From: Enterobacter soli ATCC BAA-2102
GTDB taxonomy: Bacteria; Pseudomonadota; Gammaproteobacteria; Enterobacterales; Enterobacteriaceae
Length of the DNA: 64,000 nt
Direction: 5' to 3'
Assembly (NCBI RefSeq): GCF_001654845.1
Contig: NZ_LXES01000007.1
Location: 104,809 to 168,808 of the forward strand
A program made the translations under genes and the position numbers. Positions 42,698 to 54,230 of the stretch are shown here, one piece after another (position 1 is the first letter of the stretch; every line of letters starts with the position of its first letter). The notes under the pieces were generated by a model. The model saw nothing but the letters and a program-made list of their open reading frames with translations, was not told the DNA's origin and did not search any database.

Positions 42698-42917
42698 GAG
42701 CTTTACTCCCTGATATCTATAGTCCTGTTATTTTGCCATAACCTGAGGCCAACATAGCGGCGTAAATCAACAAACCGTCGTCCGGTGTGACCCATTATTG
42801 GTGCCATCAATACGCCATTAGCTGCCTTAAATCAAAAATTGTCGCGTATGGGTTAATTAAAATCCCAGTTCGTTAACAATTTTGCGATCGCTGAGATCGA
42901 GATTATCAGGATAAATT

Positions 42918-43913
42918 ATGGAGCTGCTCTGCCCTGCCGGAAACCTTCCGGCGCTTAAGGCGGCCATCGAAAATGGTGCCGATGCGGTATATATCGGGCT
43001 GAAAGATGATACCAACGCCCGCCATTTTGCTGGCCTCAACTTTACGGAGAAAAAGCTTCAGGAAGCCGTTAACTTCGTCCACCAGCACCGCCGCAAGCTG
43101 CATATTGCTATCAATACCTTCGCCCATCCTGATGGCTACGCCCGCTGGCAACGCGCGGTGGACATGGCGGCACAGCTGGGGGCCGATGCGCTGATCCTGG
43201 CCGACCTCGCCATGCTTGAGTATGCAGCAGAACGTTATCCGCATATTGAGCGTCATGTCTCTGTTCAGGCATCCGCCACCAACGAAGAAGCCGTTCGCTT
43301 CTACCATCGCCACTTTGACGTGGCCCGCGTGGTGCTGCCGCGCGTGCTCTCTATTCATCAGGTTAAGCAACTCGCCCGCGTCACGCCAGTTCCGCTGGAA
43401 GTTTTTGCATTCGGCAGCCTGTGCATCATGGCTGAAGGGCGTTGCTATCTCTCCTCTTATTTGACCGGTGAATCCCCGAACACCGTGGGGGCCTGTTCCC
43501 CTGCCCGCTTTGTGCGCTGGCAGCAAACGCCGCAAGGGCTGGAATCCCGCCTGAATGAAGTGCTGATCGACCGTTACCAGGATGGCGAAAACGCCGGCTA
43601 CCCGACGCTGTGCAAGGGCCGTTATCTGGTCGATGGCGAGCGCTATCATGCGCTGGAAGAGCCCACCAGCCTCAACACCCTGGAGCTGCTGCCAGAATTA
43701 CTGGCGGCGAACATTGCGTCCGTGAAAATCGAAGGTCGCCAGCGTAGCCCTGCCTATGTGAGCCAGGTGGCGAAAGTCTGGCGTCAGGCGATCGACCGTT
43801 GCATGGCAGACCCACAAAACTATGCGCCGCAAGCCGCCTGGATGGACACGCTCGGTTCAATGTCCGAAGGCACGCAAACCACGCTTGGCGCGTATCACCG
43901 TAAATGGCAGTGA
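42918..43913 (+). CDS. ubiU: Oxygen-independent ubiquinone hydroxylase subunit UbiU
   Basis: This 331-residue U32-family protein forms a complex with UbiV that hydroxylates ubiquinone precursors without oxygen, using prephenate as the oxygen donor. The four cysteines that bind its 4Fe-4S cluster are all present: Cys169 (FGSLC), Cys176 (EGRC), Cys193 (GAC) and Cys232 (PTLC). The start MELLCPAGNLPALKAAIENG is preceded by AGGATAAATT. ubiV follows after 7 bases. Confidence 0.96.
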   Translation: MELLCPAGNLPALKAAIENGADAVYIGLKDDTNARHFAGLNFTEKKLQEAVNFVHQHRRKLHIAINTFAHPDGYARWQRAVDMAAQLGADALILADLAMLEYAAERYPHIERHVSVQASATNEEAVRFYHRHFDVARVVLPRVLSIHQVKQLARVTPVPLEVFAFGSLCIMAEGRCYLSSYLTGESPNTVGACSPARFVRWQQTPQGLESRLNEVLIDRYQDGENAGYPTLCKGRYLVDGERYHALEEPTSLNTLELLPELLAANIASVKIEGRQRSPAYVSQVAKVWRQAIDRCMADPQNYAPQAAWMDTLGSMSEGTQTTLGAYHRKWQ

Positions 43914-43920
43914 GAAGACC

Positions 43921-44799
43921 ATGAAATATTCATTAGGGCCAGTGCTGTACTACTGGTCAAAAGAGACGCTGGAAGATTTCTACCAGCAGGCGGCGACAAG
44001 CAGCGCCGATGTGATTTATCTCGGTGAGGCGGTATGCAGCAAGCGCCGGGCAACAAAAGTAGGTGACTGGCTGGATATGGCCAAAAACCTGGCGGGAAGC
44101 GGCAAGCAGGTTGTGCTCTCTACCCTGGCGCTGGTTCAGGCTTCATCCGAACTGGGCGAGCTGAAACGCTATGTGGAAAACGGTGATTTTCTGATAGAAG
44201 CAAGCGATCTTGGCGTAGTGAACATGTGCGCCGAACGTAAACTGCCGTTTGTCGCTGGACATGCCCTGAACTGCTATAACGCCGTCACGCTGCGTCTGCT
44301 GCTGAAACAAGGTATGACGCGCTGGTGTATGCCGGTCGAACTCTCCCGCGACTGGCTGGTGAATCTGCTGAACCAGTGTGAAGAACTGGGCATCCGTAAC
44401 CAGTTCGACGTGGAAGTGTTGAGCTATGGCCACTTGCCGCTGGCCTACTCCGCGCGCTGTTTTACCGCACGCTCTGAAGACCGCCCGAAAGACGAATGCG
44501 AGACCTGCTGCATCAAATATCCAAACGGACGCAGTATGCTGTCGCAGGAAAATCAGCAGGTCTTTGTCCTCAACGGTATTCAGACCATGAGTGGCTATGT
44601 CTACAACCTCGGCAACGAACTGGCGTCGATGCAAGGGCTAGTAGACGTGGTGCGCCTGTCACCGCTGGATACCGACGTCTTCGCAATGCTGGATGCCTTC
44701 CGCGCCAATGAAAACGGTGCCTCTCCGCTGGCGCTGACGGCAAACAGCGACTGTAACGGCTACTGGAAACGCCTCGCCGGGCTGGAGCTTCAGGCGTAA
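43921..44799 (+). CDS. ubiV: Oxygen-independent ubiquinone hydroxylase subunit UbiV
   Basis: This 292-residue partner of UbiU is also a U32-family 4Fe-4S protein. The start is MKYSLGPVLYYWSKETLEDF at 43921; the longer frame from 43822 overlaps ubiU and is rejected. Cluster cysteines are seen at Cys39 (GEAVCSK), in SARCFTARSED near residue 180, and in DECETCCIKYP near residues 193-197. It is the second gene of the ubiUV unit. Confidence 0.96.
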   Translation: MKYSLGPVLYYWSKETLEDFYQQAATSSADVIYLGEAVCSKRRATKVGDWLDMAKNLAGSGKQVVLSTLALVQASSELGELKRYVENGDFLIEASDLGVVNMCAERKLPFVAGHALNCYNAVTLRLLLKQGMTRWCMPVELSRDWLVNLLNQCEELGIRNQFDVEVLSYGHLPLAYSARCFTARSEDRPKDECETCCIKYPNGRSMLSQENQQVFVLNGIQTMSGYVYNLGNELASMQGLVDVVRLSPLDTDVFAMLDAFRANENGASPLALTANSDCNGYWKRLAGLELQA

Positions 44800-44932
44800 A
44801 TTTAGGCACATCATGCACGCAGCCAACACAGAGGCAGCGTGAAGGATGAAGTGTAAAAGCTCACTTTGTTAACAACGGTTATTAATATTTAATGCACTAT
44901 TAAAAGATTCACCGTCGACAAAGTGAGCTGTT

Positions 44933-45934
44933 ATGACTAATAAAACCATTCCGTTTTCGGTGCTGGATCTGGCACCGATCCCACAAGGCGCCTCAGCAAG
45001 AGCAGCCTTTTCGCACTCGCTCGATCTTGCTCAATTAGCCGAAAAGCGTGGTTACCACCGCTACTGGCTGGCCGAGCACCACAATATGGTGGGCATCGCC
45101 AGCGCTGCGACATCGGTACTGATTGGCTACCTGGCGGCAAACACCACCACCCTGCACCTGGGCTCTGGCGGCGTTATGTTGCCAAACCATGCCCCACTGG
45201 TGATAGCCGAGCAGTTTGGCACATTGAATACTCTTTATCCGGGTCGTATTGATTTGGGTCTTGGCCGGGCACCGGGTAGCGATCAGCCGACAATGCGCGC
45301 CCTGCGCCGCCATATGAGCGGCGATATCGATAACTTCCCTCGTGATGTGGCTGAACTGGTGGACTGGTTCGATGCGCGCGATCCGAACCCGCACGTGCGC
45401 CCTGTGCCGGGATACGGTGAGAAGATCCCCGTTTGGCTGCTGGGTTCGAGCCTGTATAGCGCTCAACTGGCCGCGCAGCTCGGCCTGCCGTTTGCATTTG
45501 CCTCGCACTTTGCGCCAGACATGCTGCACCAGGCGCTACATCTTTATCGCACGAATTTCAAACCGTCCGAACGGCTGGAAAAACCGTACGCGATGGTATG
45601 TATCAACATCATTGCCGCCGACAGCAATCGCGATGCGGAATTCCTGTTTACCTCTATGCAGCAGGCGTTTGTGAAACTGCGTCGCGGCGAAACGGGCCAG
45701 TTGCCGCCACCGGTAGAGAATATGCACCAGCTGTGGTCTGCTTCCGAGCAGTATGGCGTGCAGCAAGCGCTGAGCATGTCTCTGGTGGGTGATAAAGCGA
45801 AAGTGCGTCACGGTCTGGAAGCCGTGCTGCGCGAGACGCAGGCGGATGAGATTATGGTTAACGGGCAGATTTTCGATCACCAGGCACGTTTGCACTCGTT
45901 TGAGCTGGCAATGCAGGTAAAAGAGGAGTTGTAG
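44933..45934 (+). CDS. yhbW: Luciferase-like monooxygenase YhbW
   Basis: This 333-residue flavin-dependent enzyme of the bacterial luciferase-like family has the barrel signatures [23 protein letters not shown] near residue 43 and [21 protein letters not shown] near residue 76, then [12 protein letters not shown] near residue 104. The substrate is unknown. It has its own AT-rich upstream region with no shared operon partner. Confidence 0.92.
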   Translation: MTNKTIPFSVLDLAPIPQGASARAAFSHSLDLAQLAEKRGYHRYWLAEHHNMVGIASAATSVLIGYLAANTTTLHLGSGGVMLPNHAPLVIAEQFGTLNTLYPGRIDLGLGRAPGSDQPTMRALRRHMSGDIDNFPRDVAELVDWFDARDPNPHVRPVPGYGEKIPVWLLGSSLYSAQLAAQLGLPFAFASHFAPDMLHQALHLYRTNFKPSERLEKPYAMVCINIIAADSNRDAEFLFTSMQQAFVKLRRGETGQLPPPVENMHQLWSASEQYGVQQALSMSLVGDKAKVRHGLEAVLRETQADEIMVNGQIFDHQARLHSFELAMQVKEEL

Positions 45935-45951
45935 TGTAGTGCGGTTTGCTG

Positions 45952-45987
45952 CCCTCACCCCAGCCCTCTCCCACAGGGAGAGGGTGA
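45952..45987. repeat. Short palindromic repeat between yhbW and mtr
   Basis: The copy reads CCCTCACCCCAGCCCTCTCCC then ACA then GGGAGAGGGTGA. Both ends match the element after yhaK, and it lies between two convergent genes. Confidence 0.7.
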
Positions 45988-45997
45988 AAAGAGGCGT

Positions 45998-47242
45998 TTA
46001 CTGATACACCGGCAACAGATTAAAGCTCGACAACACATGTACCAGCGCGTTGCCAACACCGAACACCAGAATCAGCGCTATCATCGGCTTGCCGCCCCAG
46101 ACGCGGAATGTCGGGCTTCCAAAACGCTGACGTGATTTACGCGCCAACAGCGCCGGCACAATCGCCGCCCAGATGGTAGCTGCCAGTCCTGCATAGCCAA
46201 TGGCGTACAGGAAACCGTTCGGCCACAGCAGGCCACCTACAATCGGTGGCAGGAAGGTCAGCAATGCGGTTTTGAAGCGCCCCATCGCAGAATCATCAAA
46301 GCCAAACAGATCCGCCAGATAATCGAACAGGCCTAACGTCACGCCGAGGAAAGAGCTCGCTACCGCAAAGTTGGAGAACACCACCAGCAGCAGATCCAGG
46401 CTGCGACTGTTCAGTACACCGCTCAGCGCTTGCACCAGCACATCAATGTTACCGCCCTTCTGCGCAATACCAACAAATTCCGGACGCGGGATGTTCCCCA
46501 TCGTCCCCAGCAGCCAAATCACATACAGCCCCAGCGCCAGCAGCGTGCCGTAGACCAGGCACTTCACAATGGTGCGCGGATCTTTACCGTAGTACTTCAT
46601 CAGGCTCGGCACGTTACCGTGGTAGCCAAACGATGCCAGACAGAACGGTAGGGTCATCAGCAGGTACGGCGTATAGGAGGTATTCGCTTCCGCCACGTTA
46701 AAGAGCGTGGTCGGGGTAACGTGCCCCAGCAGGCTGCCGAAGGTCAGGAAGAAGGTAATCACCTTGGCGCCCAGCACAATCGCCGTCATACGGCTGACCG
46801 CTTTGGTGCTTAACCAGACAATAAACGCCACGCCCAGTGCAAAGCACAGCCCTGCCAGACGTGCAGGGACGTTCAGGGACATCTCCGAGAAGGTGTGATG
46901 CAGAATCGAACCACTGGCAGAGATGTACGCGTAAGTCAGGATATAGAGCACGAACGCAATGGAAATACCATTCACCACGTTCCAGCCTTTCCCGAGCAGG
47001 TCTTTGGTGATGGTATCGAAGCTGGAGCCAATACGGTAATTCAGGTTGGCTTCGAGGATCATCAGCCCGGAGTGCAACATACAGAACCAGGTGAAGACCA
47101 ACGCCGCCAGCGACCAGAAGAACCACGCACCGGACATGACCACCGGCAGGGAGAACATCCCCGCACCAATGATGGTTCCGCCGATGATCACCACGCCGCC
47201 TAACAGCGAAGGTGATGTTTGTGTGGTAGTTAGTGTCGCCAT
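45998..47242 (-). CDS. mtr: Tryptophan-specific permease Mtr
   Basis: This 414-residue HAAAP-family inner-membrane transporter takes up L-tryptophan with a proton. The first helix shows [22 protein letters not shown] with the conserved unwound glycines. About 11 hydrophobic segments follow, with [22 protein letters not shown] near residue 213. Length equals E. coli Mtr. A TrpR operator lies in its promoter at 47293-47314. Confidence 0.96.
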   Translation of the reverse strand: MATLTTTQTSPSLLGGVVIIGGTIIGAGMFSLPVVMSGAWFFWSLAALVFTWFCMLHSGLMILEANLNYRIGSSFDTITKDLLGKGWNVVNGISIAFVLYILTYAYISASGSILHHTFSEMSLNVPARLAGLCFALGVAFIVWLSTKAVSRMTAIVLGAKVITFFLTFGSLLGHVTPTTLFNVAEANTSYTPYLLMTLPFCLASFGYHGNVPSLMKYYGKDPRTIVKCLVYGTLLALGLYVIWLLGTMGNIPRPEFVGIAQKGGNIDVLVQALSGVLNSRSLDLLLVVFSNFAVASSFLGVTLGLFDYLADLFGFDDSAMGRFKTALLTFLPPIVGGLLWPNGFLYAIGYAGLAATIWAAIVPALLARKSRQRFGSPTFRVWGGKPMIALILVFGVGNALVHVLSSFNLLPVYQ

Positions 47243-47292
47243 ACAGCCATGTCTCCAGTTAAAAATATTGGTCCTGCATTTTAATGTGCTGC

Positions 47293-47314
47293 ACTGTACC
47301 AGTACAAGAGTACA
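47293..47314 (-). promoter_or_regulatory. TrpR operator of mtr
   Basis: On the minus strand the site reads TGTACTCTTGTACTGGTACA, with the repeated GTAC units of TrpR operators, and it closely resembles the operator known for E. coli mtr. Tryptophan-bound TrpR is expected to repress here. Confidence 0.7.
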
Positions 47315-47323
47315 AAGGGAATA

Positions 47324-47352
47324 AAAAAAGCCCCGATAGATGTTATCGGGGC
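47324..47352 (-). terminator. Terminator after deaD
   Basis: The stem AGCCCCGATA / TATCGGGGCT is followed on the minus strand by seven T. It lies after deaD and before the mtr promoter. Confidence 0.85.
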
Positions 47353-47385
47353 TGTATATTTTACTTTACGTCAGAAGCGTAAGGT

Positions 47386-49299
47386 TTACGCGTCACGGCG
47401 ACGGCTTGAGCCTTCATCGCGACGTGGACCACGGCTTTCACGACGTTCGCCGCTGAAGCGACCTGCGCCTGGCGCGCCGCCTTCACGACGAGGACCACGA
47501 CCGCCTTCACGACGCTCACCGCCACCGAAGCTACGGCGTTCGCCAGATGGACGATCGCCACCACGACGTTCGCTGCGCTCACGCGGCTGAGCATCACCCA
47601 GCAGTTGCATGTTCATCGGCTTGTTCAGGATGCGAGTGCGAGTAAAGTGCTGCAATACTTCGCCCGGCATACCTTTAGGCAGCTCGATAGTAGAGTGAGA
47701 ACCGAACAGCTTGATGTTACCGATGTAACGGCTGCTGATGTCGCCTTCGTTCGCGATCGCGCCAACGATGTGACGAACTTCAACACCGTCATCACGGCCC
47801 ACTTCAATGCGGTACAGTTCCATTTCGCCAGCGTCACGACGCTCACGACGTGGACGGTCTTCGCCACCACGCTCTGGACGGTCACCACGTGGACCACGGT
47901 CATTGCGATCGCCACGACGTTCGAAACGATCGTCACGGTCACGGAATTCACGCTTAGGACGCATCGGCGCATCTGGTGGCACGATCAGGCTACGTTCGCC
48001 CTGAGCCATTTTCAGCAGTGCTGCGGCCAGGGTTTCCATATCCAGCTCTTCGCCTTCAGCGGTAGGCTGGATCTGCGCCAGCAGCGCACGGTACTGATCC
48101 AGATCGCTGCTTTCCAACTGCTGCTGTACTTTCGCAGCGAATTTCTCCAGGCGGCGTTTGCCCAGCAAGTCTGCGTTTGGCAGATCAGCTTCTGGAATGG
48201 TCAGCTTCATGGTGCGTTCGATGTTACGCAGCAGACGACGCTCACGGTTCTCAACGAACAGCAGCGCACGACCCGCACGACCTGCACGACCGGTACGGCC
48301 GATACGGTGAACGTAAGACTCGGAATCCATTGGGATGTCGTAGTTAACAACCAGGCTGATACGCTCAACGTCCAGACCACGTGCTGCCACGTCGGTTGCA
48401 ATCAGGATATCCAGACGACCGTCTTTCAGACGCTCCAGAGTCTGCTCACGCAGAGCCTGGTTCATGTCGCCGTTCAGCGCTGCGCTGTTGTAGCCGCTAC
48501 GCTCCAGGGCTTCAGCCACTTCCAGGGTCGCGTTTTTGGTACGAACGAAGATAATCGCCGCATCAAAATCTTCTGCTTCCAGGAAACGGACCAGCGCTTC
48601 GTTTTTACGCATCCCGTACACAGACCAGTAGCTCTGGCTGATGTCAGGACGAGTGGTGACGCTGGACTGAATACGCACTTCCTGCGGCTCTTTCATAAAG
48701 CGACGGGTAATGCGACGAATAGCTTCTGGCATGGTTGCAGAGAACAGAGCGGTCTGATGACCTTCCGGGATCTGCGCCATAATGGTTTCGACGTCTTCGA
48801 TGAAGCCCATACGCAGCATTTCATCTGCTTCATCCAGTACCAGGCCGCTCAGTTTAGAGAGGTCCAGAGTACCGCGCTTCAGGTGATCCAGCAGACGGCC
48901 CGGCGTACCGACAACAATCTGTGGACCCTGACGCAGGGCACGTAACTGCACGTCATAACGCTGGCCGCCGTACAGGGCAACCACGTTCACGCCGCGCATA
49001 TGTTTAGAGAATTCAGTCATCGCTTCCGCCACCTGAACAGCCAGTTCACGGGTCGGAGCCAGGACGAGGATCTGCGGTGCACGCAGGTCCGGATCGATGT
49101 TGTTCAGCAGCGGCAGCGAGAACGCCGCAGTTTTACCGCTACCAGTCTGGGCCATGCCCAGCACGTCACGACCAGAGAGCAGATGTGGGATACATTCTGC
49201 CTGGATCGGAGATGGTTTTTCGTAACCCAGATCGGTAAGGGCTTCAAGGATAGGAGCCTTCAGGCCCAGATCTGCAAAAGTGGTTTCGAATTCAGCCAT
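47386..49299 (-). CDS. deaD: ATP-dependent DEAD-box RNA helicase DeaD (CsdA)
   Basis: This 637-residue cold-shock helicase helps ribosome assembly and mRNA decay. The start is [20 protein letters not shown]; it overlaps the end of yrbN. All DEAD-box motifs are present: Walker [17 protein letters not shown], the SAT motif FSATMP and [13 protein letters not shown]-terminal RNA-binding domain (about residues 470-555) and a basic tail rich in Arg and Gly (from about residue 570) follow. E. coli DeaD has 629 residues; the difference lies in the low-complexity arginine-rich linker and tail. Confidence 0.97.
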   Translation of the reverse strand: MAEFETTFADLGLKAPILEALTDLGYEKPSPIQAECIPHLLSGRDVLGMAQTGSGKTAAFSLPLLNNIDPDLRAPQILVLAPTRELAVQVAEAMTEFSKHMRGVNVVALYGGQRYDVQLRALRQGPQIVVGTPGRLLDHLKRGTLDLSKLSGLVLDEADEMLRMGFIEDVETIMAQIPEGHQTALFSATMPEAIRRITRRFMKEPQEVRIQSSVTTRPDISQSYWSVYGMRKNEALVRFLEAEDFDAAIIFVRTKNATLEVAEALERSGYNSAALNGDMNQALREQTLERLKDGRLDILIATDVAARGLDVERISLVVNYDIPMDSESYVHRIGRTGRAGRAGRALLFVENRERRLLRNIERTMKLTIPEADLPNADLLGKRRLEKFAAKVQQQLESSDLDQYRALLAQIQPTAEGEELDMETLAAALLKMAQGERSLIVPPDAPMRPKREFRDRDDRFERRGDRNDRGPRGDRPERGGEDRPRRERRDAGEMELYRIEVGRDDGVEVRHIVGAIANEGDISSRYIGNIKLFGSHSTIELPKGMPGEVLQHFTRTRILNKPMNMQLLGDAQPRERSERRGGDRPSGERRSFGGGERREGGRGPRREGGAPGAGRFSGERRESRGPRRDEGSSRRRDA

Positions 49300-49372
49300 G
49301 TAGTACAAGTGCCTCGATATTAATGGCGGCCAGTCTACTTAGCTCATCGTGAAAATGATCTGCAATTTTCAT
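49292..49372 (-). CDS. yrbN: Small protein YrbN, leader of deaD
   Basis: A 26-residue frame ([20 protein letters not shown] then ALVLHG) matches the E. coli small protein YrbN almost exactly. Its stop overlaps the deaD start by 8 bases (ATGGCTGA), so translation of the two is coupled. In E. coli YrbN is known to be made, and its frame lies in the long leader between nlpI and deaD. Conservation across genera argues it is a real gene and not a chance frame. Confidence 0.85.
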   Translation of the reverse strand: MKIADHFHDELSRLAAINIEALVLHG

Positions 49373-49479
49373 TGAAAAGTGTGAACCGGCTCAAATTAGG
49401 TGTATTGACGAACAACAACGCCCTCACCAGTGAAGGTGATGGCAATCAAAAGATTACGGGCTGATGTTTATGTCGTCAG

Positions 49480-50364
49480 CTATTGCTGGTCCGATTCTGC
49501 CAGGTCGTCTTGCTCCTGGCCCAAGAGCGATAATTCCAACAATGCATAACGGTGCTCAACGAAGTTGTGTACGTTGTTAGCAACCGCTAATTTGAACAGT
49601 GCCGTAGCGCTGTCCTTATCCCCCAGACTTAGGTAGTACTTACCTAAATAGAAGTTGGTTTCACTGAGATGCTCAGCGAGCGAGGTGTTATCCGTTGCGT
49701 CTGCCTTGAGTCTTTCCATCAGCGTTGCTTCGCTAATGTTACCCAGGTAGAACTCGACAATATTCCATCCCCATTGTTCCTTGTCCGATTTGTCGAAGCG
49801 TTGTTGTAACGCATCTTTTGCCTGCTTCTCATTGAGCTTCAGCTCAACGATATAAAGCCACAGGCTGCGGAAAGGATCATTAGGATCGTCATGATAAAAC
49901 GCCAGCAGATCATCTTGCGCTAACTTATCACGACCGCCGTAATACAATGCGATACCGCGATTCAAGTGCGCGTAGTTGTAAGTTGGATCAAGCTCAAGTA
50001 CAGAATCAAACGCTTCATAGGCAGCATCAAAATTGCCTGCCTGCGTTAAATATATGCCTAAGTAATTGAATACTTCAGGCATATCAGGTCGGATTGCCAG
50101 CGCTTGTGAAAAATCATTTCGCGCCAATGCCCTCAGACCGAGACTATCATACAACACTCCGCGCTCATATAAAAGCTGTGCGCGTTCGTCATCGGTTAAA
50201 GCCCGACTGGCAAGAATTTGTTCCATGCGTGCCAGAATCACTTCCTGTTGCAAAGTCGGTTGCAATGGCACTGCGAGGACTTCGCTCTTACGCCAGGCAG
50301 AGTTGCTGCATCCTGCCAGCGTTAAAGCTGTCGCAACGAAACACCAGCGCAAAAAAGGCTTCAT
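49480..50364 (-). CDS. nlpI: Lipoprotein NlpI, TPR adaptor
   Basis: This 294-residue outer-membrane lipoprotein scaffolds peptidoglycan hydrolases and, with the protease Prc, degrades MepS. The lipobox is LTLAGC with Cys19. Start at [14 protein letters not shown]; the in-frame ATG at 50421 would place residues ahead of the signal. TPR repeats follow, for instance [21 protein letters not shown] and [24 protein letters not shown]. It lies between pnp and yrbN-deaD on the same strand. Confidence 0.97.
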   Translation of the reverse strand: MKPFLRWCFVATALTLAGCSNSAWRKSEVLAVPLQPTLQQEVILARMEQILASRALTDDERAQLLYERGVLYDSLGLRALARNDFSQALAIRPDMPEVFNYLGIYLTQAGNFDAAYEAFDSVLELDPTYNYAHLNRGIALYYGGRDKLAQDDLLAFYHDDPNDPFRSLWLYIVELKLNEKQAKDALQQRFDKSDKEQWGWNIVEFYLGNISEATLMERLKADATDNTSLAEHLSETNFYLGKYYLSLGDKDSATALFKLAVANNVHNFVEHRYALLELSLLGQEQDDLAESDQQ

Positions 50365-50441
50365 TTCCCACTCCCGAAGACAACTATTGGATGAACGTCC
50401 TGTCCCCCGGCGGCTCAACAAGGCGTCCTGCCTGATAATAG

Positions 50442-50462
50442 GCCCTCCGCTAAGCGGAGGGC
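50442..50462 (-). terminator. Hairpin between pnp and nlpI
   Basis: GCCCTCCGCT-TA-GCGGAGGGC forms a long stem just after the pnp stop. It has no U-tract, so it is probably a partial terminator or a 3' stabilising hairpin that lets some transcripts reach nlpI. Confidence 0.6.
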
Positions 50463-50473
50463 AAATGGCAACC

Positions 50474-52612
50474 TTACTCGCCTTGCTGTTCTGCGGCCGG
50501 TGCTTCCGGCGCGGCAGCTGGCTGAGACTGCTCGGTTGCTTCTTTAATGCTCAGACGGATACGGCCCTGGCGGTCAACTTCCAGAACTTTAACCGGTACT
50601 TCCTGACCCATTTGCAGGTAATCAGTCACTTTCTCAACGCGCTTGTCAGCGATCTGAGAGATGTGAACCAGACCTTCTTTACCGCCACCGATGGCAACGA
50701 ATGCGCCAAAGTCAACGATACGGGTCACTTTACCAGCGTAGATACGGCCCACTTCGATTTCTGCGGTGATCTCTTCGATACGACGAATCGCGAATTTCGC
50801 TTTCTCGCCGTCGGTTGCTGCGATCTTCACAGTACCGTCATCTTCGATTTCGATGGTGGTGCCAGTTTCTTCGGTCAGAGCGCGGATAACAGAACCGCCC
50901 TTACCGATAACATCTTTGATCTTGTCTGGATTGATCTTGATGGTGTGGATACGCGGAGCGAACTGAGAAATGTCGCCACGTGGCGCATTGATCGCCTGTT
51001 CCATCACGCCCAGGATGTGCAGACGCGCACCTTTAGCCTGGTTCAGAGCAACCTGCATGATCTCTTTGGTGATACCTTCAATTTTGATATCCATCTGCAA
51101 TGCAGAGATACCTTCGCGGGAACCCGCTACTTTGAAGTCCATATCGCCCAGGTGGTCTTCGTCGCCCAGAATGTCAGACAGAACAACAAAGTTGTCCCCT
51201 TCTTTCACCAGACCCATTGCGATACCCGCAACAGCGGCTTTGATAGGCACGCCTGCATCCATCAGCGCCAGAGATGCGCCACACACGGAAGCCATGGAAG
51301 AAGAACCGTTAGATTCGGTGATTTCAGAAACCACACGAACGGTATACGGGAATTTATCAGCTTCTGGCATCACAGCCAGCACGCCGCGCTTCGCCAGACG
51401 ACCGTGACCAATTTCACGACGCTTAGGCGAGCCAACCATGCCGGTTTCACCTACGGAGTACGGAGGGAAGTTGTAGTGGAACAGGAAGCTGTCAGTACGC
51501 TCGCCCATCAGTTCATCGATGTTCTGAGCATCACGGGCAGTACCCAGAGTCGCGGTAACCAGCGCCTGAGTTTCACCACGGGTGAACAGCGCAGAACCGT
51601 GAGTACGTGGCAGAACGCCAGTACGAACGTCCAGACCACGGATCATGTCTTTTTCACGGCCATCGATACGCGGCTCGCCTGCCAGTACGCGGCTACGAAC
51701 AACGTTTTTCTCGATTGCGTGCAGAATTTCGCTCAGCTCGTTAGCATCCAGCGCTTCGTCTTCTGCAACCAGAGTCGCGATAGTTTCAGACTTGATCACG
51801 TCAACCTGAGCATAACGCTCTTGTTTGTCAGTGATGCGGTAAGCATCGCTCAGACGAGATTCTGCCAGTGCAGCAACGCGTGCGTTCAGCGCGTCGTTTA
51901 CCGCTTCTGGCTGCCAGTCCCAACGTGGTTTACCGGCTTCTTTCACCAGGTCGTTGATGTTCTGGATAACAACCTGCTGCTGGTCGTGGCCAAATACCAC
52001 AGCACCCAGCATCTGGTCTTCGCTCAGCAGTTCAGCTTCGGATTCAACCATCAGAACCGCCGCTTCAGTACCTGCAACAACCAGGTCCAGCTTACTTTCT
52101 TTCAGCTCTTCCTGAGTTGGGTTCAGTACGTACTGGTCGTTGATGTAACCTACGCGCGCAGCACCGATTGGACCATTGAATGGAATACCAGACAGAGACA
52201 GTGCAGCAGAAGCACCGATCATCGCAACGATATCCGGGTTAACCTGTGGGTTAACGGAAACAACGGTCGCAATAACCTGAACTTCGTTTACGAAGCCTTC
52301 CGGGAACAGCGGACGAACCGGGCGGTCAATCAGACGCGCAATCAGGGTTTCGCCTTCGCTTGGACGGCCTTCACGACGGAAGAAACCGCCTGGGATTTTA
52401 CCGGCAGCGTAAGTACGCTCCTGGTAGTTAACAGTCAGTGGGAAGAAGTCCTGACCTGGTTTTGCTTTTTTCTGGCCAACTACGGTCACGAATACCGCAG
52501 TGTCATCCATGCTTACCATTACGGCAGCAGTAGCCTGACGTGCCATCATGCCGGTTTCCAGCGTGACGGTATGCTGACCATACTGGAACTTACGAACGAT
52601 CGGATTCAGCAA
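50474..52612 (-). CDS. pnp: Polyribonucleotide nucleotidyltransferase
   Basis: Polynucleotide phosphorylase degrades RNA from the 3' end and is part of the degradosome. Start: the TTG at 52612 (then [12 protein letters not shown]), preceded by AAGGA at 7 bases, gives 712 residues; E. coli PNPase has 711 and the same start. The ATG at 52630 would add 6 residues and is not preferred. Two RNase PH domains are followed by a KH domain ([20 protein letters not shown] near residue 555) and an S1 domain ([21 protein letters not shown] near residue 620). The long antisense frame across this gene is not real. Confidence 0.97.
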   Translation of the reverse strand: MLNPIVRKFQYGQHTVTLETGMMARQATAAVMVSMDDTAVFVTVVGQKKAKPGQDFFPLTVNYQERTYAAGKIPGGFFRREGRPSEGETLIARLIDRPVRPLFPEGFVNEVQVIATVVSVNPQVNPDIVAMIGASAALSLSGIPFNGPIGAARVGYINDQYVLNPTQEELKESKLDLVVAGTEAAVLMVESEAELLSEDQMLGAVVFGHDQQQVVIQNINDLVKEAGKPRWDWQPEAVNDALNARVAALAESRLSDAYRITDKQERYAQVDVIKSETIATLVAEDEALDANELSEILHAIEKNVVRSRVLAGEPRIDGREKDMIRGLDVRTGVLPRTHGSALFTRGETQALVTATLGTARDAQNIDELMGERTDSFLFHYNFPPYSVGETGMVGSPKRREIGHGRLAKRGVLAVMPEADKFPYTVRVVSEITESNGSSSMASVCGASLALMDAGVPIKAAVAGIAMGLVKEGDNFVVLSDILGDEDHLGDMDFKVAGSREGISALQMDIKIEGITKEIMQVALNQAKGARLHILGVMEQAINAPRGDISQFAPRIHTIKINPDKIKDVIGKGGSVIRALTEETGTTIEIEDDGTVKIAATDGEKAKFAIRRIEEITAEIEVGRIYAGKVTRIVDFGAFVAIGGGKEGLVHISQIADKRVEKVTDYLQMGQEVPVKVLEVDRQGRIRLSIKEATEQSQPAAAPEAPAAEQQGE

Positions 52613-52636
52613 AATTCTGTCCTTTCTCAAATGTTT

Positions 52637-52661
52637 GACAGCACACCCACGGCGTGCTGTC
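52637..52661 (-). promoter_or_regulatory. pnp leader hairpin
   Basis: GACAGCAC / GTGCTGTC pair across a short GC-rich loop in the pnp leader. In E. coli the pnp leader holds an RNase III-cleaved stem through which PNPase controls its own mRNA. This hairpin is the likely equivalent. Confidence 0.5.
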
Positions 52662-52811
52662 GATTTAACCGGACCTTCTTCGCATCCTCGCGACTAATGA
52701 CAACCGACACCCTCATGGGTGAAGCCTCTCATTAGCCGCGCGAACCTCTGCAATGAAGATCATTTATAGCAACAATACAATAGTTTCCAGTCAATTGCTG
52801 CCGTCTGGTTG

Positions 52812-52838
52812 AAAAAAGGGGCCATCAGGCCCCCTTTT
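52812..52838 (-). terminator. Terminator after rpsO
   Basis: AAAAGGGG-GCCTGATG-GCCCCTTTT on the minus strand ends in a run of T. It matches the t1 terminator position between rpsO and pnp in E. coli. Confidence 0.85.
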
Positions 52839-52854
52839 CTGAAACTCGCAAGAC

Positions 52855-53220
<366 letters not shown>

Positions 53221-53279
53221 TTAAGCGGCGATATTCTACTCGTCTCCCCTGTTTATCGCAAGGTGAGACATTATCGCCG

Positions 53280-54230
53280 TTAGCCTTCGACCGGGTATTC
53301 AACCACCAGACGGCGCGGCGCAACGCGCCCTTCGCCATCCATTTCGCCCATGCCGATAAACTTACCGTCATCGCCTTCGGTCACACGGACCAGGCCTTCC
53401 AGTGGTGCATCGGTGGTGCGAACCGGATTTCCGTTTTTAAAGTAAACGGACGATGTTAAAGGAAGATTAACGATCGGGAAGTCAGCCGCCGGGCTGTCCA
53501 TCGGCATTAACAGTGGATCAAGCAACTCCGCAGGAGAAATTCCCTGCGCTTGTGCCTGCTCAACCAGTGCATGAAGATGCTCAAGGGTCACCATCCGCTC
53601 AACAGGGTATTTGCTGACGGCCAGACGGCGCAGGTAAATCACGTGCGCGCCACAACCCAGTTTTTCGCCCAGATCGTCGATGATGGTACGAATATAGGTG
53701 CCTTTCGAGCAGTGAACTTCCAGCTCCAGTTCGTCACCTTCGTGGCGAATGAAGAGCAGTTCATACACGGTAATCGGGCGAGCTTCACGCGGAACGTCAA
53801 TGCCCTGGCGCGCATATTCGTAGAGCTTCTTGCCCTGATACTTCAGCGCCGAATACATCGACGGCACCTGCATCGTATCACCACGGAAACTCTCCAGCGC
53901 GGCATCGAGTTGCTCTGCGCTGAAGGTCACAGGACGCTCTTCAACAACCTGACCATCCGCATCGGATGTGTCCGTACGCTGGCCAAGCTTTGCAATCACG
54001 CGATAGCGCTTATCGGAATCAAGCAGGTACTGGGAAAACTTGGTTGCTTCTCCCAGGCAAACCGGCAGCATTCCGGTCGCCAGAGGATCTAGCGCACCGG
54101 TGTGACCCGCACGGTTAGCGTTAAAAATACGCTTAACCTTTTGCAATACGTCGTTGCTGGAGGCACCTTGCGGTTTATCCAGCAGTAACACACCATGCAC
54201 ATCACGACCGCGACGACGAGGACGACTCAT
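53280..54230 (-). CDS. truB: tRNA pseudouridine-55 synthase TruB
   Basis: This 316-residue enzyme makes pseudouridine 55 in the T-loop of tRNAs and acts as a tRNA-folding chaperone. The catalytic aspartate is Asp48 in [14 protein letters not shown]. The conserved [24 protein letters not shown] segment lies near residue 122. A C-terminal PUA domain covers about residues 250-316. Its start shares one base with the rbfA stop (TGATG). E. coli TruB has 314 residues. Confidence 0.97.
   Translation of the reverse strand: MSRPRRRGRDVHGVLLLDKPQGASSNDVLQKVKRIFNANRAGHTGALDPLATGMLPVCLGEATKFSQYLLDSDKRYRVIAKLGQRTDTSDADGQVVEERPVTFSAEQLDAALESFRGDTMQVPSMYSALKYQGKKLYEYARQGIDVPREARPITVYELLFIRHEGDELELEVHCSKGTYIRTIIDDLGEKLGCGAHVIYLRRLAVSKYPVERMVTLEHLHALVEQAQAQGISPAELLDPLLMPMDSPAADFPIVNLPLTSSVYFKNGNPVRTTDAPLEGLVRVTEGDDGKFIGMGEMDGEGRVAPRRLVVEYPVEG

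Noticed and set aside
42698..42917. FNR box between ubiT and ubiU
   Set aside because: An FNR site is expected for oxygen-independent ubiquinone genes, but only half-sites (ATCAA) without a fitting TTGAT partner were found, so none is reported.
47605..48945. Plus-strand frame of 446 codons across deaD
   Set aside because: Antisense shadow of a strongly codon-biased gene; the translation is rich in Thr, Gln and Phe and resembles no domain.
50066..52735. Plus-strand open frame of 889 codons across nlpI and pnp
   Set aside because: It is antisense to two certain genes. Long antisense frames arise when highly expressed genes avoid the codons whose complements are stops. The product is low-complexity and has no start signal.
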